The position numbers were made by a program, and so were the translations under genes. This document shows, in pieces, positions 47,101 through 56,668 of a DNA stretch of 64,000 nucleotides; the stretch's first letter is position 1, and each line of letters opens with the position of its first letter. Below the pieces are notes generated by a model that saw only the letters and a program-made list of their open reading frames with translations, was not told the origin of the DNA and made no database searches. The DNA is from Hondaea fermentalgiana (lineage: Eukaryota; Sar; Bigyra; Thraustochytrida; Thraustochytriidae), in assembly GCA_014084085.1 (NCBI GenBank), contig NPFB01000019.1:755655-819654 (forward strand), given 5' to 3'.

Positions 47101-49500
47101 GTGAGTGCACTGGCGTTGAGCCCTTATGGGGCTGACTACATGGCCACGGCAGGTAGCGACAACATGGTGCAAATTTGGGACGCACGCATGCGCGGGACGA
47201 CGCCGACACTGCAGAAATTTATTGGTCACGCCTCAGAGGTGCGTGACGCCAACTTTTCGCTCGACGGTCGATTCCTCGCCACAGTGGGCAGCGAACAGGC
47301 CATGCTGTTGTGGGAGTTCTTTGGGCAACCTTCGGAGGGTCCTTTTGCCCCGACCGCGATCATGGCTGAGACGGAAGTGGAAGGCGAGCAAGAAGAGACC
47401 GGGGCGACAGCACAGACTCTTTTGGAGCCTGACGCTGCAAGTACGCGCCACCACGCTGAAAACAAATCCGCCCGTGCGGTTCGAAGGCATCCGCTGTGCG
47501 AGCTAGGCTACGCGGGGGACCTTGTGCCTGCGCAATGTTCTGCAACGCAAGTCGTCGCAGATCAGATTCTTGGCGTCAACACGACGTCAACCTCTGTCAT
47601 GGCCTGGCATCCGGAGACGGGGCTTTTGGTGTATAGCTGCGGGCGAAGCGTGGTGTTCACGGATCTCGGAAGCCAAAGGCAACAACTCTTTGCAAATCAC
47701 GAAAGTACGGTATCCGCCGTGACTCTCGGCGCAAGTGGATGCCTTTTTGCTTCAGGCGCCGGCGTGGCCACTGCTGCAGGCGCAGCGGCAGCCGGTCGTC
47801 AAGGAAAAAGCGCAGAAGTCGTCATTTACAAGTTGGCTTTGAGCGAGACAGGACATGATGTGAGTGTTGCGCACGTTTTGGTGGGGCATTTGCATGGCGG
47901 GGTTCAGGCGATACAATTTTCGGCCAATGAGACCAGGCTCGCCTCCCTTGGCGCAGCAGGGAATGGCATGATTTGCATCTGGGACGTACGTCTGGGCACG
48001 CTCGAGTCTAGTCACCGTCTGGTCGACGGGCTTGGCTTTGATCTCTTGTGGGTGTCGGCCGACACCATTGTCAGCACAGGTGCAAGTGGTCAATTGGCGT
48101 TCTGGCGCGTCCCGTCCAGTGGCGCAGAAGGGGAAATTAACCTCGCCACGCTCCATCAGACGTCGCGCCTCGGGCAAGAGGGCGCAGACTTGACTCGCAT
48201 CGCCAAAGCGCCCAAGTGGCTGACGCGCGCGCACGGGGCGGAGATGGTCATGGCTCTAGGAGACGCGCACGGGCACGTTCGTGTCATTGCGCTGCCCGAA
48301 CGCGTCGAGCTTGCGCGCTGGCAGGCAGCCGAAGACGAAATTACGGCTTTAGTATGGTGCGACAAACACCTCATTGTCGGCGTTCGAAGCGGGGTGGTAG
48401 TTCTCTGGGACGTGGGGGAGCAGTACCCAGATGAGGGCCAGATTCCAGCGCATGTCTTTAGCTACAAGGATGCAGTCCTCGATATGTGCTGGGAAGGCCT
48501 CGATGGCTTGGTGCTCACCGCTGGCGCGTCTTGCGTGTACACGAACGTTCAGGATCAACGCTTAGTTCCTCTTGTAAGGGGTCCTCCGGACGCAATCGAG
48601 GATCTGAGCGTGAGCGCGGATGGCTCACTTCTCGTGAGCTGCGGTGGCAAGAATGAGGCTTCTTCGTCGACGGTGAGGCTCTGGGAGCCAAACACACTGG
48701 AGACCTTTGCTCAAGTGAGTGTTGCCGAGGACGGTATTGCGATCCGATCAGCAACTTTAGTCGCGCCCTCGGGCGCACCGCCGAAACTCTGTGCTCTTGC
48801 CTGTTCGGACGGAAGTATTCGTGTGGTGAACATTTCCTCCTCGCTGCTGGTATCCTGTGTGCAAGTGCTTGGCGGTGTTGATGCGCTCGTGTCCGTGTGT
48901 CAGGTCGGGGACCAACTCGTTGCTGCTTCGACGCGCGGGGCAGTTTTGGCCATCTCTGTAGATCTTGCAAGTGGCGCGCTTGACACTTCTTCCTTGTACA
49001 TGGTATGCGATTCTGGTGATCAAGGGAGCGAGGATACTCATGTTTGTCTCAGCAGCGATGCGCGCGTGCCCAACGTGGTGGCAGTCGTCGGCGCGGGCGG
49101 CCAGCTTCAAGTTTTCTCAACGGCGCAGTCTGGGCGTGCGGAAGAGCTTTTGGCTAGTGCAGAGCTGGCATTCAAGTTTGTCGGATTCTCGTGGGGGGAC
49201 GAGGACCGACTTGTTTGTGCGACCGCTCACTCGGTTGCGTACATTGACGTCGGCGGCGAAAAAATTGTGCTTTCTGCTGAAGTCACACTCTCAGATGAGG
49301 AGCGTGTGACAGCTCTCGCTGGCGACTACATTGGCACCAATTTTGGGCGCGTGTTGCGGCTCGATGCTTCGAGTATGGAGATGCAGGTACTTTTCGATGC
49401 TCATGGAAGTCCTGTGAGCTCGCTCTCAGGTAACCCCAAGCACGGCCTTTTGCTGTCGGCGGCGGGGCAAGAATTGGTGAAACATTCCGTTCCGAAGTAG
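44134..49500 (+). CDS. WDR90: WDR90/POC16-like centriolar protein (CFAP20-like domain + WD40 repeats)
   Basis: 1,788 residues from the ATG at 44134 (the frame opens at 44104 with TTG). Residues 1-~178 form a CFAP20/DUF667 domain: IWQRPFVDVFKLVGLS, an RITGAVATANKLVIP strand, LGLTGSFVYVQVRPLP, and SISVFAGVQIRNVFTAE at its end. A Pro/Ser-rich linker (~180-370) follows, then many WD40 blades to the C-terminus, for example GHTARVNCLALDPEGSMLAS (~427), ASSDGTVRVWSVPG, GSDNMVQIWDARM and GHASEVRDANFSLDGRFLAT. This order matches WDR90/POC16, a microtubule-binding protein of the centriole inner scaffold. It implies that the organism makes centrioles. AATAAA lies 50 bp past the stop (49550-49555). Confidence 0.92.
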   Translation: MATASSIWQRPFVDVFKLVGLSTGSWANCEREGNVKQTLDKTIGKNVVRITGAVATANKLVIPGKQHQAGLGLTGSFVYVQVRPLPHQLFTIIVEVLCKDGSATRITLSNMFRVPSRRGARILVPLDLADDWYTIGLDVPFLLERFKDPARPSEYWCLKSISVFAGVQIRNVFTAETPYRSTPDLADDSEMANLEALPTALQMSRSNPNLVIWAPAVPHNISYSSATSVPLRSLAAGSGGSLPSPGLSSASSPAPSLTEESKAASSFTSLHGARDGPRKKSSGDKTSRQRASRKPSENDSHKGNAVASADDSPAATPSSLASSKRFPTAPPPPPKHLPALVETSAFERAPGATSQKPQRPAPVPSVPALRPDPVMKLHTYVGHSYALESARPLWSGDGKHIIYASASNIIMGNVENPHRQQRILLGHTARVNCLALDPEGSMLASSQEGRNPVIRLWNTTSCKCISVIAASSGGGLRSLDFSADGSFLCAVGRDEHNRTQIYVWKVSGLQSNASGRATMSTASMTTVQQGSAQDSRISLVARQTSEFDIVRIRFSPYDSFQLVSCGRENIRFWRIRNRHMSGTPVVLNEFARKAVFSDLAFESDFGSATAGSSAIGGGTTSFDKRVFVATNLGTVAAVHYERRTVLCIYRLHDGPIHALTVNEGFCVTASEDQHVRVWPLDFADFFLEARHESPVGAVDVSPDGLKILTSSTAGVLGVLDVATHSHTVKLRAHGSTVSCVSFRAGPHGENEMASASSDGTVRVWSVPGCEQMYEFRSDEDEALCCAYHPDKNQNLLICGYKSGTLRVFDVQGTALVYEYKQHAAAARGVGMHAEGICAITLSEDGHICVYDSAEYFQPTKMIALEDGVAPASSKTEARRWTPKCLAMDPRGRLAAAVHPFRPEIVLVATDSQRQLVDFEIVLRIKRTANSSRTSGRLPLFEAIIFSSSGEEIFATTTDNRIVKYRILHGAEQGWDAMLVRDAHSMHPASVSALALSPYGADYMATAGSDNMVQIWDARMRGTTPTLQKFIGHASEVRDANFSLDGRFLATVGSEQAMLLWEFFGQPSEGPFAPTAIMAETEVEGEQEETGATAQTLLEPDAASTRHHAENKSARAVRRHPLCELGYAGDLVPAQCSATQVVADQILGVNTTSTSVMAWHPETGLLVYSCGRSVVFTDLGSQRQQLFANHESTVSAVTLGASGCLFASGAGVATAAGAAAAGRQGKSAEVVIYKLALSETGHDVSVAHVLVGHLHGGVQAIQFSANETRLASLGAAGNGMICIWDVRLGTLESSHRLVDGLGFDLLWVSADTIVSTGASGQLAFWRVPSSGAEGEINLATLHQTSRLGQEGADLTRIAKAPKWLTRAHGAEMVMALGDAHGHVRVIALPERVELARWQAAEDEITALVWCDKHLIVGVRSGVVVLWDVGEQYPDEGQIPAHVFSYKDAVLDMCWEGLDGLVLTAGASCVYTNVQDQRLVPLVRGPPDAIEDLSVSADGSLLVSCGGKNEASSSTVRLWEPNTLETFAQVSVAEDGIAIRSATLVAPSGAPPKLCALACSDGSIRVVNISSSLLVSCVQVLGGVDALVSVCQVGDQLVAASTRGAVLAISVDLASGALDTSSLYMVCDSGDQGSEDTHVCLSSDARVPNVVAVVGAGGQLQVFSTAQSGRAEELLASAELAFKFVGFSWGDEDRLVCATAHSVAYIDVGGEKIVLSAEVTLSDEERVTALAGDYIGTNFGRVLRLDASSMEMQVLFDAHGSPVSSLSGNPKHGLLLSAAGQELVKHSVPK

Positions 49501-49986
49501 GAGGGAAAATTATGCAAGAATCAAATTCAAGATTTTTGTCTGTATTGAGAATAAAAGTGCACGGAATTCTGTTGTTGGCGGCGGGCGCCAAGAGTCGAAT
49601 TTACAGAGACTTTGGACGTCAAGGAAGTGATCAAATTCAGCGCTTTTCTCTGTGCTAGTACCGAGATTAGGATTGGAAACGCAAATGTTGATGCTGTGAG
49701 CTCTCTTTATCGAAATTGATCGAAGCACGCGGCAGGGTCTGACATTTGTCTTGAATGAAGTAGGAGCATTAGAAGAAGATCGAATCAAAAGTTGAACATA
49801 GATCGAGGTGTCTATTCACACATTGTTGTGCAAAGAGTAGGCCTAGTACACACAAGCGAGCGAGTATCATTCCGAAGAAAGTGAAGACTTTTGTGGACCG
49901 ATCACGAGTCTGCGTTTCATTTACATATCATTTTGTTGCGTGAAGATCTCGTGTCGGACATGTCACGCACGCCGTGCAATGGGAGG
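49501..49986. other. Convergent 3' flanks of WDR90-like gene and small membrane-protein gene
   Basis: 486 bases of low GC. AATAAA at 49550-49555 is a candidate polyadenylation signal for the WDR90-like gene. TAGGCCTA is at 49838-49845. No gene supported. Confidence 0.5.
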
Positions 49987-50283
49987 TCAGATTGCATTCA
50001 GTTCACTCGAAGATGATGACGATGATGGCACGTGAGGCCCAGAGTTGTCTGAAGTGAAGAGAAGCTTGACAGAGATGAGGCACTCGGTCACAACGGCAGC
50101 AGCAATGAGCGCCCCGCTTATCGTTCTCGCCATGCAGCCCTTGCAGAGGCTCTCTGGGTCGCAAGACCCGCTGGCGTTGTCGCGCGTCTCTACAATGGCG
50201 TTATCAACGCGGGCCAGGAGCTCGCGGTAGTACGCGTCGTCGCGGGAGCCGCCACTCGTCCCTCCGGCGTCTTCGTCGGCCAT
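49987..50283 (-). CDS. Small single-pass membrane protein, unknown (possibly DMAC1-like)
   Basis: 98 residues from the ATG at 50283. Residues 1-45 are acidic and polar (DDAYYRELLARVDNAIVE). A CxxC pair (LCKGCMARTISG, ~51-62) leads into one hydrophobic helix (ALIAAAVVTECLISVKLLF), followed by a Ser-rich tail. The arrangement of CxxC directly before an SG-start helix recalls DMAC1-like small mitochondrial complex I assembly proteins, but the likeness is by eye and the helix is shorter. The ATG, compact design and position between genes favour a real gene; I am only moderately sure. Confidence 0.5.
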   Translation of the reverse strand: MADEDAGGTSGGSRDDAYYRELLARVDNAIVETRDNASGSCDPESLCKGCMARTISGALIAAAVVTECLISVKLLFTSDNSGPHVPSSSSSSSELNAI

Positions 50284-50889
50284 GCTTTCAGGATTCGCCA
50301 CGACTGCCCACCCCGTGGCAGAGGCGGGACTTTGCGCGAGGGGCCTCTGGCACGCGAGGCAGCCTGAACGCGGTCAGTCGCCCGTGTCTGCCTACTTTAC
50401 GTACGTCCGTTCGCAGAGATCCCCGCCACGAGCAGCCAGCAAAACGCGGCGGAGAGAGTTTTGCTTTTTCGATTGATGATCTTTGCCCTTCTCGTTCATT
50501 CTTATCTTCATCAATGTGAGGACGAGGACCGGTCATCATCATCCGAGTTACAAACGGCGCTGGCTCTGGCACAGAGAGAGAGAGAGAGAGAGTCGTATCG
50601 TGGGGGCAACCACGATGGCAGTCAAACGAAAAAGAATGACAAGTGCCAGTGACACATTTATTCATCCCTTCACTTCTTGACGCACTCACTAGCAAGATGA
50701 TGTTTTGCGATGGCAATCAGACGAGAAAGAATGAATGAATGCACGCACATTGACTCATTTGTTCCTTCCTTCCTTCACTCCTTCAAGATGATATTTTTGC
50801 AGAGATTAATGTAAAAGACCCTGTGGACATACATGCCTATATGCATGCGTGCGTGCATGGGTGAGAGAGGGAAAGAGCCTTTCGAGAAA
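50284..50889. other. Region between TLC-domain gene and small membrane-protein gene
   Basis: 606 bases. It contains an AG dinucleotide run (~50571-50591), TTCCTTCC/ATTCATT-type repeats near 50690-50785 and GCATGCGTGC repeats near 50840-50865. No gene supported. Confidence 0.45.
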
Positions 50890-51759
50890 TCATTCGGCCT
50901 TTTGCGATTTAGTCTTGCGCTCTGCATACGCTGGAGCGGGAAGCGAAGGCTTGGCCTTGAAGAACGCATTGTAGACACCCTGAAGCAAGTTTCCCCACCA
51001 AACCCAATTGAGAAAAGTGAGCACAACGATGCTGGACATGCTCGTCACGCCGACCATGTGTGGATACTTTTCGTGGGCACCAAAGGCGGGCGACTCATCG
51101 TGCACTGCGAGCCAAAGGTAGTTCAAATAAGTAAAGAGAAAAACACGTGCAGGGAAGATGAAGAAGAGCACAACGCCAAAGCTCTGAAACAATTTGTTCA
51201 TGCCGTCAGCGCGAGCAATCTCGACAACGGTGACGAGGGGCGTACTAAACTCGGAAAGTCCAACCGCGGCGGCAAACATACCGCTCTGACCAAAGAACAT
51301 GCTATTGACGAGGCCAACAATGCAAGCGACGTGGTGGAGGACGAATTGCCACCGGAAATTTTTCCAGATGAGACGGCCAACGAGGTCCTGCGACATGTAC
51401 GCCAGCATAAGCGCATTCACGACAGAGACCTGGAATTCTTCGAGGGGAGACAGCAAGGTCTTACCCACAAGCACATCGTAGAAGCCTGCGACAGTCCCGT
51501 GTCCAGCTTGAATGAAAATGATGGAGTAGTACATGACAGAGACGATGCAGCAAAAGGTGCCGCAAAAGAGGTTGGTGAATCGTAAGAGCAAGCGGTTGTT
51601 CTTCCTCTCCTCGACCTCGTCGAGGTACCTTGCAAAGAGGCCCACAAAGCTCACGCTGACCGCACAGAGCGCCCATAGCGACACCTTGTGCGAGGATGTC
51701 GGCATGTTGGCTCCCAGCGCGTCAGCGACGCCTGAGAGCTTCTCGGAAACGTTGGTCAT
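50890..51759 (-). CDS. TLC-domain membrane protein
   Basis: 289 residues from an ATG, with about six hydrophobic segments. The TRAM-LAG1-CLN8 (TLC) pattern is present: LVGRLIWKNFRWQFVLHHVACIVGL contains the paired histidines, followed by a LSEFSTPLVTVVEIAR segment (Glu and Pro conserved in TMEM56/TLCD-type proteins) and PARVFLFTYLNYLWL. TLC proteins act on or sense membrane lipids; ceramide synthases are one branch, but the Lag motif here lacks the extra His/Asp residues of ceramide synthases, so a TLCD4/TMEM56-like role is more likely. The C-terminus is lysine-rich (ERKTKSQKAE), compatible with ER retention. Confidence 0.82.
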   Translation of the reverse strand: MTNVSEKLSGVADALGANMPTSSHKVSLWALCAVSVSFVGLFARYLDEVEERKNNRLLLRFTNLFCGTFCCIVSVMYYSIIFIQAGHGTVAGFYDVLVGKTLLSPLEEFQVSVVNALMLAYMSQDLVGRLIWKNFRWQFVLHHVACIVGLVNSMFFGQSGMFAAAVGLSEFSTPLVTVVEIARADGMNKLFQSFGVVLFFIFPARVFLFTYLNYLWLAVHDESPAFGAHEKYPHMVGVTSMSSIVVLTFLNWVWWGNLLQGVYNAFFKAKPSLPAPAYAERKTKSQKAE

Positions 51760-53145
51760 GTTTCACTGCTCTTGATCAATCAATCGCGCGTTCCGTTCGT
51801 CCGCAACCAGACCAAGCTAGCTCTCCGCTGTCTGTCTGTCTGGGGTCCACGTACGTTTCTTTCGAGTCTGCTGCCGCTGGCCTGTCTGACTGCTCTCGCT
51901 CGTTCGTTCGTTCGTTCGCGCTCTGCAGCTGCAGCTGCAGCTGACGAGCTCGTTCGTATGAGTCAGCGCGACGCTGACGTGCTGACTCGGCTTATCATAA
52001 CCACATGAATACTATTCACGTGGATGGGTTCTCGCGCGGTGCACGCGACGCGACATCGATGGTCGTTGCAGCAGAGAACTCATTCGTGGCCTGTTGTAGG
52101 CATGCTAGGGCGCAGAACTGGCCAATGACGCATTAGCTAGCCGCCTTGTGTGCAGAAAGCGACAGAAAGTGTTTGTTTTATAGATTAGGGGAGAAGGGCT
52201 GGTTCTGTTTTGTGGATTCTGCGACAAAGTGCCTTGCGCAGCCACCATGGCCAGCCGCCGCGTGGCCGCAGCCGCGTCGACCAGGCAGCTGCGATTTGCT
52301 TTGGCGCTTGCTGTGACTTACCTTGTATCGTTGCTGACGAAGACACGAGCCCAGCGGTGGCGGTTATCTCCATGATCTAGCTATCGAGCGACCTCCGAGA
52401 CGGGTAAAAATAAAGCCTCTCAGTTCTCTTTGTCCCAGGCTGCTGGGCGGTCACGGTCGTGCATGATGCTGCCCTGATGGTAGTGGCTTTCTCACGTCAA
52501 GCTGACTGGACAGTGACGCTAGTATAATCCTTCATAAACAACAGCCGCCAGCCGCAGCAGTTGGCAGCTCAACTCATCGATGCGGACCAAGACAACCAAC
52601 CTCGCGGGACCCCGCTGGCCAATCAGCTGCTGCTGGTCGGTCAACATCCAGCACCGTGACCGTCGCCAGCCTAAGCCACCATGACCACAGCCACGGTCCG
52701 GCCGGGCGATGTTCCGTGGGTTTGTTTCGTGCTCCGAGCGCATGTCCACTATGTAGTACTGTAAGTGCTAAAAAAGCAGCAGCACCCAAAGCAACATGGC
52801 AACGCGAAGAAGCACAAGAACGTTCGGGACCGGGGGGATCACGATGAGGTGCTGGTCGACCAGAGTCAACCCCCTGCCTCTCGGCACCGGCCAGTGGCGG
52901 AGGAGACGAAGCGCAAAACGCTTGCGCAGAGCCCGAATCGCGCATTGCAGAGCCCGAACCGCGCCCGCACCGACTAGAAACATACGCTATAGACCTCCAT
53001 TGCTTGTGCAAATCGGTGCAAAGCCCGAACCGCGCTCACGGGACTCTCTCTCTCTCTCGGGACGCGGCCGCTCGCGCGAGAGCAGAGCAGCGCCGGGACG
53101 AGTCGCGGCGCAGGGCGCGCGGCTTTGCGCGCGGCGCGAGCGAGG
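51760..53145. other. Divergent region between TLC and SfsA-like genes
   Basis: 1,386 bases. CGTT and CAGCTG repeats (51898-51945) lie near the TLC start. The middle (51990-52560) is of moderate GC with nothing recognisable. The last ~300 bases are GC-rich with repeated GAGCCCGAA(T/C)CGCGC phrases at ~52929-52970 and ~53018-53035. Frames of up to 236 codons look spurious. Confidence 0.45.
51898..51945. repeat. CGTT tetranucleotide and CAGCTG tracts upstream of TLC gene
   Basis: CTCGTTCGTTCGTTCG followed by four overlapping GCAGCT units; 140-190 bp upstream of the TLC ATG. Confidence 0.82.
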
Positions 53146-54564
53146 ATGGGCGCGGCGAAGCGGACGCGGTCCCGGGCGGGAGGTGAAGATGATGATGGCG
53201 GCGCGGGTGAGCCGCAGCGGCGAGGCAGAGGCGTTCGCAGGGCCTCGTCGCCCAGACCCGGACCGAGCTCGGCGGCGTCCTCGTCCTCGTCCTCGTCCTC
53301 GGCGACAAAGGCAGAGGCGGGGGCGGCGTCGAAGAAGCCGCGGGCGAAGCGCGCGAAGACGGAGAGCGCGGCGGTGCCGGCAGCGAGGTCGACGATGCAG
53401 TCGAGGAGGCTGCTGGCCAATCTGGGTTCCATGGTCTCCGGGCGGGTCCTGGCGCGCCCTTCGAAGCGCGTCCGTACCCCGTACGTGGCGGACGTGCAGC
53501 TTTTAGATGGCACGGACAGCGTCGTCCAGGCGCACTCGCCGTCGCTGGGATGCGCTGGCATGGTGTCGCCGGGACGCATCGTGGAGATGACGGAAGTGGC
53601 GGCGACCTCGTCGACCTCGTCCTCGTCTTCGGCCAAGAAGACGCCACCGCGCAAAACAAGCCATTCCGTATGTCTGTGCCACGATGCCCCGCGCGTCGGG
53701 GGTCTCGGAGGCATGCAAGGCCCGGTCGTTGGTGCGCTGCCTGCGCTCGCGGAGAATTTCGTGCTCAAGGCGCTCGAAGAAGGCTGGTTTGCGGAATTTG
53801 CGCCAGGGTATACCGTGACAAAGCAAAAGACGTACGGTGGAAGCCGTGTAGACTTTGTTTTGAACTATGAAGGCGAAGGAGAAAAAAAAGAAGAGAAGAA
53901 TAAGCAAGACGCTGCGAAGTCCGATGTGACGCAAGGTGCCACTTCGCCGCGCAAGACGCTCATCGAGGTCAAGAATGTAGTCTGCGCCGACTATCTTCCC
54001 GGGGAGAACCCTATTAGTACTGGCATGGAGGGCGAGCTGGAGCCTCGGCTGGCTTCGTGCCTGCAAGATACTCAGACAGGGGCGCTCTTGCGCGCAGCCG
54101 TGTTTCCGCATGGAGGCACGCGAAAGCCCAAAATCAAGGTCCTCTCTTCGCGGGCGATCAAGCATGTGCATGAGTTGACGCAGCTTCATCTTTCTCGTCG
54201 ATTGGGCGAGGAAAACTTGGATAGCGCCATGATTTTTGTCGTGAACAGAAGCGACTGCGAACGTTTTCGGCCTGCGCACGAATCGTGCCCCTTGTTTGCG
54301 AGGGTTCTCTACGAGGCCTCGCTTGCGGGCGTGCGCTTGCTTGCGTACACGGTGGACTGGGACTTGGCTTCGGGTTGCGCGTACCTAGGCCACCGCATTC
54401 CGGTCGAGTTTTCTGCTGAGACCAAGGCTACGCCATTAGATCGCGTTTGGCTCGACCAGGTCCTCGTTTACGAGGCTGGGCCCAAGCCGGACTCCCTGGG
54501 GACTAAGTCCTCGGATAAAAAGCACAAGAAGAAGCACAAGAAGCGCTCGCGGCGGCACGACTAG
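53146..54564 (+). CDS. SfsA-family protein (nuclease-like fold) with eukaryotic N-terminal extension
   Basis: 472 residues from the ATG at 53146 (upstream frame opens at TTG). Residues 1-95 are a basic, Ser-rich low-complexity extension (nuclear-localisation-like KKPRAKRAK). The SfsA core follows: an OB-like part with VSGRVLARPSKRVRTPYVADVQLL and HSPSLGCAGMVSPG, then ALEEGWFAEFAPGY, GGSRVDFVLNY, TLIEVKNVV, ALLRAAVFP-type helix, KVLSSRAIKHVHEL, and AMIFVVNRSDCERFRP. The Asp in SRVDF and Glu-x-Lys in IEVK fit a PD-(D/E)XK nuclease-type site. Two inserts of ~30 residues (Ser/Lys-rich, and Lys/Glu-rich before IEVK) are absent from bacterial members. SfsA is known mostly from bacteria and archaea; its biological role is unsettled. 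Confidence 0.85.
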   Translation: MGAAKRTRSRAGGEDDDGGAGEPQRRGRGVRRASSPRPGPSSAASSSSSSSSATKAEAGAASKKPRAKRAKTESAAVPAARSTMQSRRLLANLGSMVSGRVLARPSKRVRTPYVADVQLLDGTDSVVQAHSPSLGCAGMVSPGRIVEMTEVAATSSTSSSSSAKKTPPRKTSHSVCLCHDAPRVGGLGGMQGPVVGALPALAENFVLKALEEGWFAEFAPGYTVTKQKTYGGSRVDFVLNYEGEGEKKEEKNKQDAAKSDVTQGATSPRKTLIEVKNVVCADYLPGENPISTGMEGELEPRLASCLQDTQTGALLRAAVFPHGGTRKPKIKVLSSRAIKHVHELTQLHLSRRLGEENLDSAMIFVVNRSDCERFRPAHESCPLFARVLYEASLAGVRLLAYTVDWDLASGCAYLGHRIPVEFSAETKATPLDRVWLDQVLVYEAGPKPDSLGTKSSDKKHKKKHKKRSRRHD

Positions 54565-54604
54565 CATGTATGTATGTATGTATGTATGTATGTATGTATG
54601 TATG
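54565..54604. repeat. (ATGT) tetranucleotide array, about 10 copies
   Basis: It starts within a base or two of the SfsA stop codon (TAG at 54562-54564), so it begins the 3' untranslated region. Confidence 0.93.
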
Positions 54605-54750
54605 ACCGACCTTTTGCCATCATTATCAATCCGCAGCCTTTGTTGCTTGCTTTTGAGGAGAAAGGAGGCTGGGCGGCCAGCCTCTCTCTCTGCTGACTTG
54701 TGGCTCTGCTCTTTGTTGGTTAGTTGCTGCTGCTGTTTGCAGCGCAGATG

Positions 54751-54784
54751 CCGCTGGCATCTTATCACCGCTGGCATCTTATCA
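54751..54784. repeat. 17-bp perfect tandem duplication
   Basis: CCGCTGGCATCTTATCA occurs twice back-to-back. Confidence 0.9.
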
Positions 54785-55199
54785 CCGCTGCCACCCCTGC
54801 TGCACTGCTGCAGTCGCAGACGCTGTCGGTCTTGCTATCGTGCCCACCGACTTGTGTGGCGTCGCCACTGTGCGCCCGACTGCGAGCCGCGGTGGGCATC
54901 TGCACTGTTGCTTTCTTTCCAAGAGCGCGCCCGACGAGTCCCCGGTCTCTCGGCGCTCCGTCGGGCACGCCTGGCTCGTGTGCCGGCCTCGCGTCAATCA
55001 AGGCACCGTGCGGCTGGCTGGCTGGCTAGGTTTGCTGCAGCAGCAGCAGCAGCTGGCTGGCCAGCCGGCGGCGTCTTCAGGGCGTGCGCAGGCAGCGAGC
55101 GGCGGCGAAGGCGGCCATTTCATTTCTCATGGACCATGGCCGATCGTGCATGCCATCGACGCGACGTCGACCTCGACCTCGACGTCGACCTCGAGCTGC

Positions 55200-55233
55200 G
55201 AGGCAAGGCGAGGCGAGGCGAGGCGAGGCGAGA
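55200..55233. repeat. (AGGCG) pentanucleotide repeat
   Basis: Six or seven AGGCG/AGGCA units in purine-rich + strand sequence. Confidence 0.88.
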
Positions 55234-56633
55234 AAAGCGCGCGTCGCGCCTGCGCGCTCCCCGCGTGAGCTGCGCTGAGCTGAGCTGAGCCGGCCCTGGG
55301 CGGGGCCACAAAGAAGAGGTTTGTTTGTCGGGGTCCCTGGCATCGTTCGTGGGGTTTTCTTTCTTGCTTTCCTTTCGTTCTGTCTTTTTCTTTCTTGCCG
55401 ACTCCGCCAGACTCGAGAAAAGACGTCCCTCTTCTTTCACAATCATCTCCATGCAGGACGAGGACTCCGTCTCCGGCGAGCTCGGGCGGCGCGGCGTGAC
55501 TGACGCCCCGGGCAAGGAGTGGAAAGATAAGCGCGCAGGCTCACTGTCAGTCCTTCATTCATACATTTATTCCTAGCCTACATGCAACCATTCCTTCATG
55601 CGTGCACTCCTTCATTCGTCCATCTCGCGCAAGCTCGCCTTGTCGGCCAGCCTGAACTCGGCGCAGCTCAGTCGGCCGCTGTCGGGCCATACCTTGTCAG
55701 AGCGAGGCGGGGCATTCTCGTGCGTGCGCTTTGTTTGTCTCTGTCTTGGTCTCGGTCTCGGTCTCTTCCAGGCCGGCGAGAACGCCAATCATGATGAACT
55801 CGACGCTCAACCCGCCACGCCAAGGTGAACGCGGCGGTGCAAAGCAGAGCAGAGCAGCGCTCACGAACGCCTCAAGCGTGCGGACTGGCGTGGCTGGGGC
55901 GGGGCCGGGACGGGTTGACGTGGGTTAGGATTAACGTGTCGGGCTGGGATTGTCTGCATTCCTGGCGGCGGCCTGTTTTTTACAGCAGGATAAGACAAGA
56001 CTCCTTGCGCTCCTTCACGTTCGTTTCTTCATTCCTTCCTTCACCGAGCAAGACTCGGTGCTGGTTGCTGGTGTGCCTGCAGCTGCCATCCATGTGAAGC
56101 AGCCAGAAGAAGAAAAAAGGCCATGAATGGAATGACTTGGTTGATGAATGAATGTGTGTTATACTTGCTTTGCGTGCTTGTCTGCCTGGAATCGATCAAC
56201 CCATGAGAATGAACCAAAAAGCGGCAATCGCTGCCGCAGCCACCACCAGTCGCAGCAGCAGCAGCAGCTGCAGCAAGCCGTGAGGAATCGGCGCTTCCTT
56301 CCACCGATCCCGAGTCCTCCGCGCCTGGTCGCTGGGCCGAGTCTCGACAATCCATCGCCCGCACCGAGATCATCCGTCCAATCATTCACTCCTTCATTCC
56401 TTCATTCCTCCATTCCTTCATTGACTCCGAAGCCGCCGCAGTCGTTCGCCCTCCGCTCCGAGTGGTGCGTAAACCCGGTTGGTTGCCTTTGCTCTCCCTC
56501 TCCTTCCTTGATTCTCCTCCTCCTCCACGCCCTTCCCTTCCGACTTTCTCGCTCGCTTCATTCCCGCACTCTTGCCTGCCTTCGTTCATCGCATTCCTCA
56601 CTCACTCATTCACAGTCGATCAGTAGTCCTTCA

Positions 56634-56668
56634 TTCCTTCCTTCCTTCCTTCCTTCCTTCCTTCCTTC
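56634..56668. repeat. (TTCC) tetranucleotide array
   Basis: About nine TTCC units, ~540-570 bp upstream of G6PD. Pyrimidine-rich on the coding strand. Confidence 0.92.
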
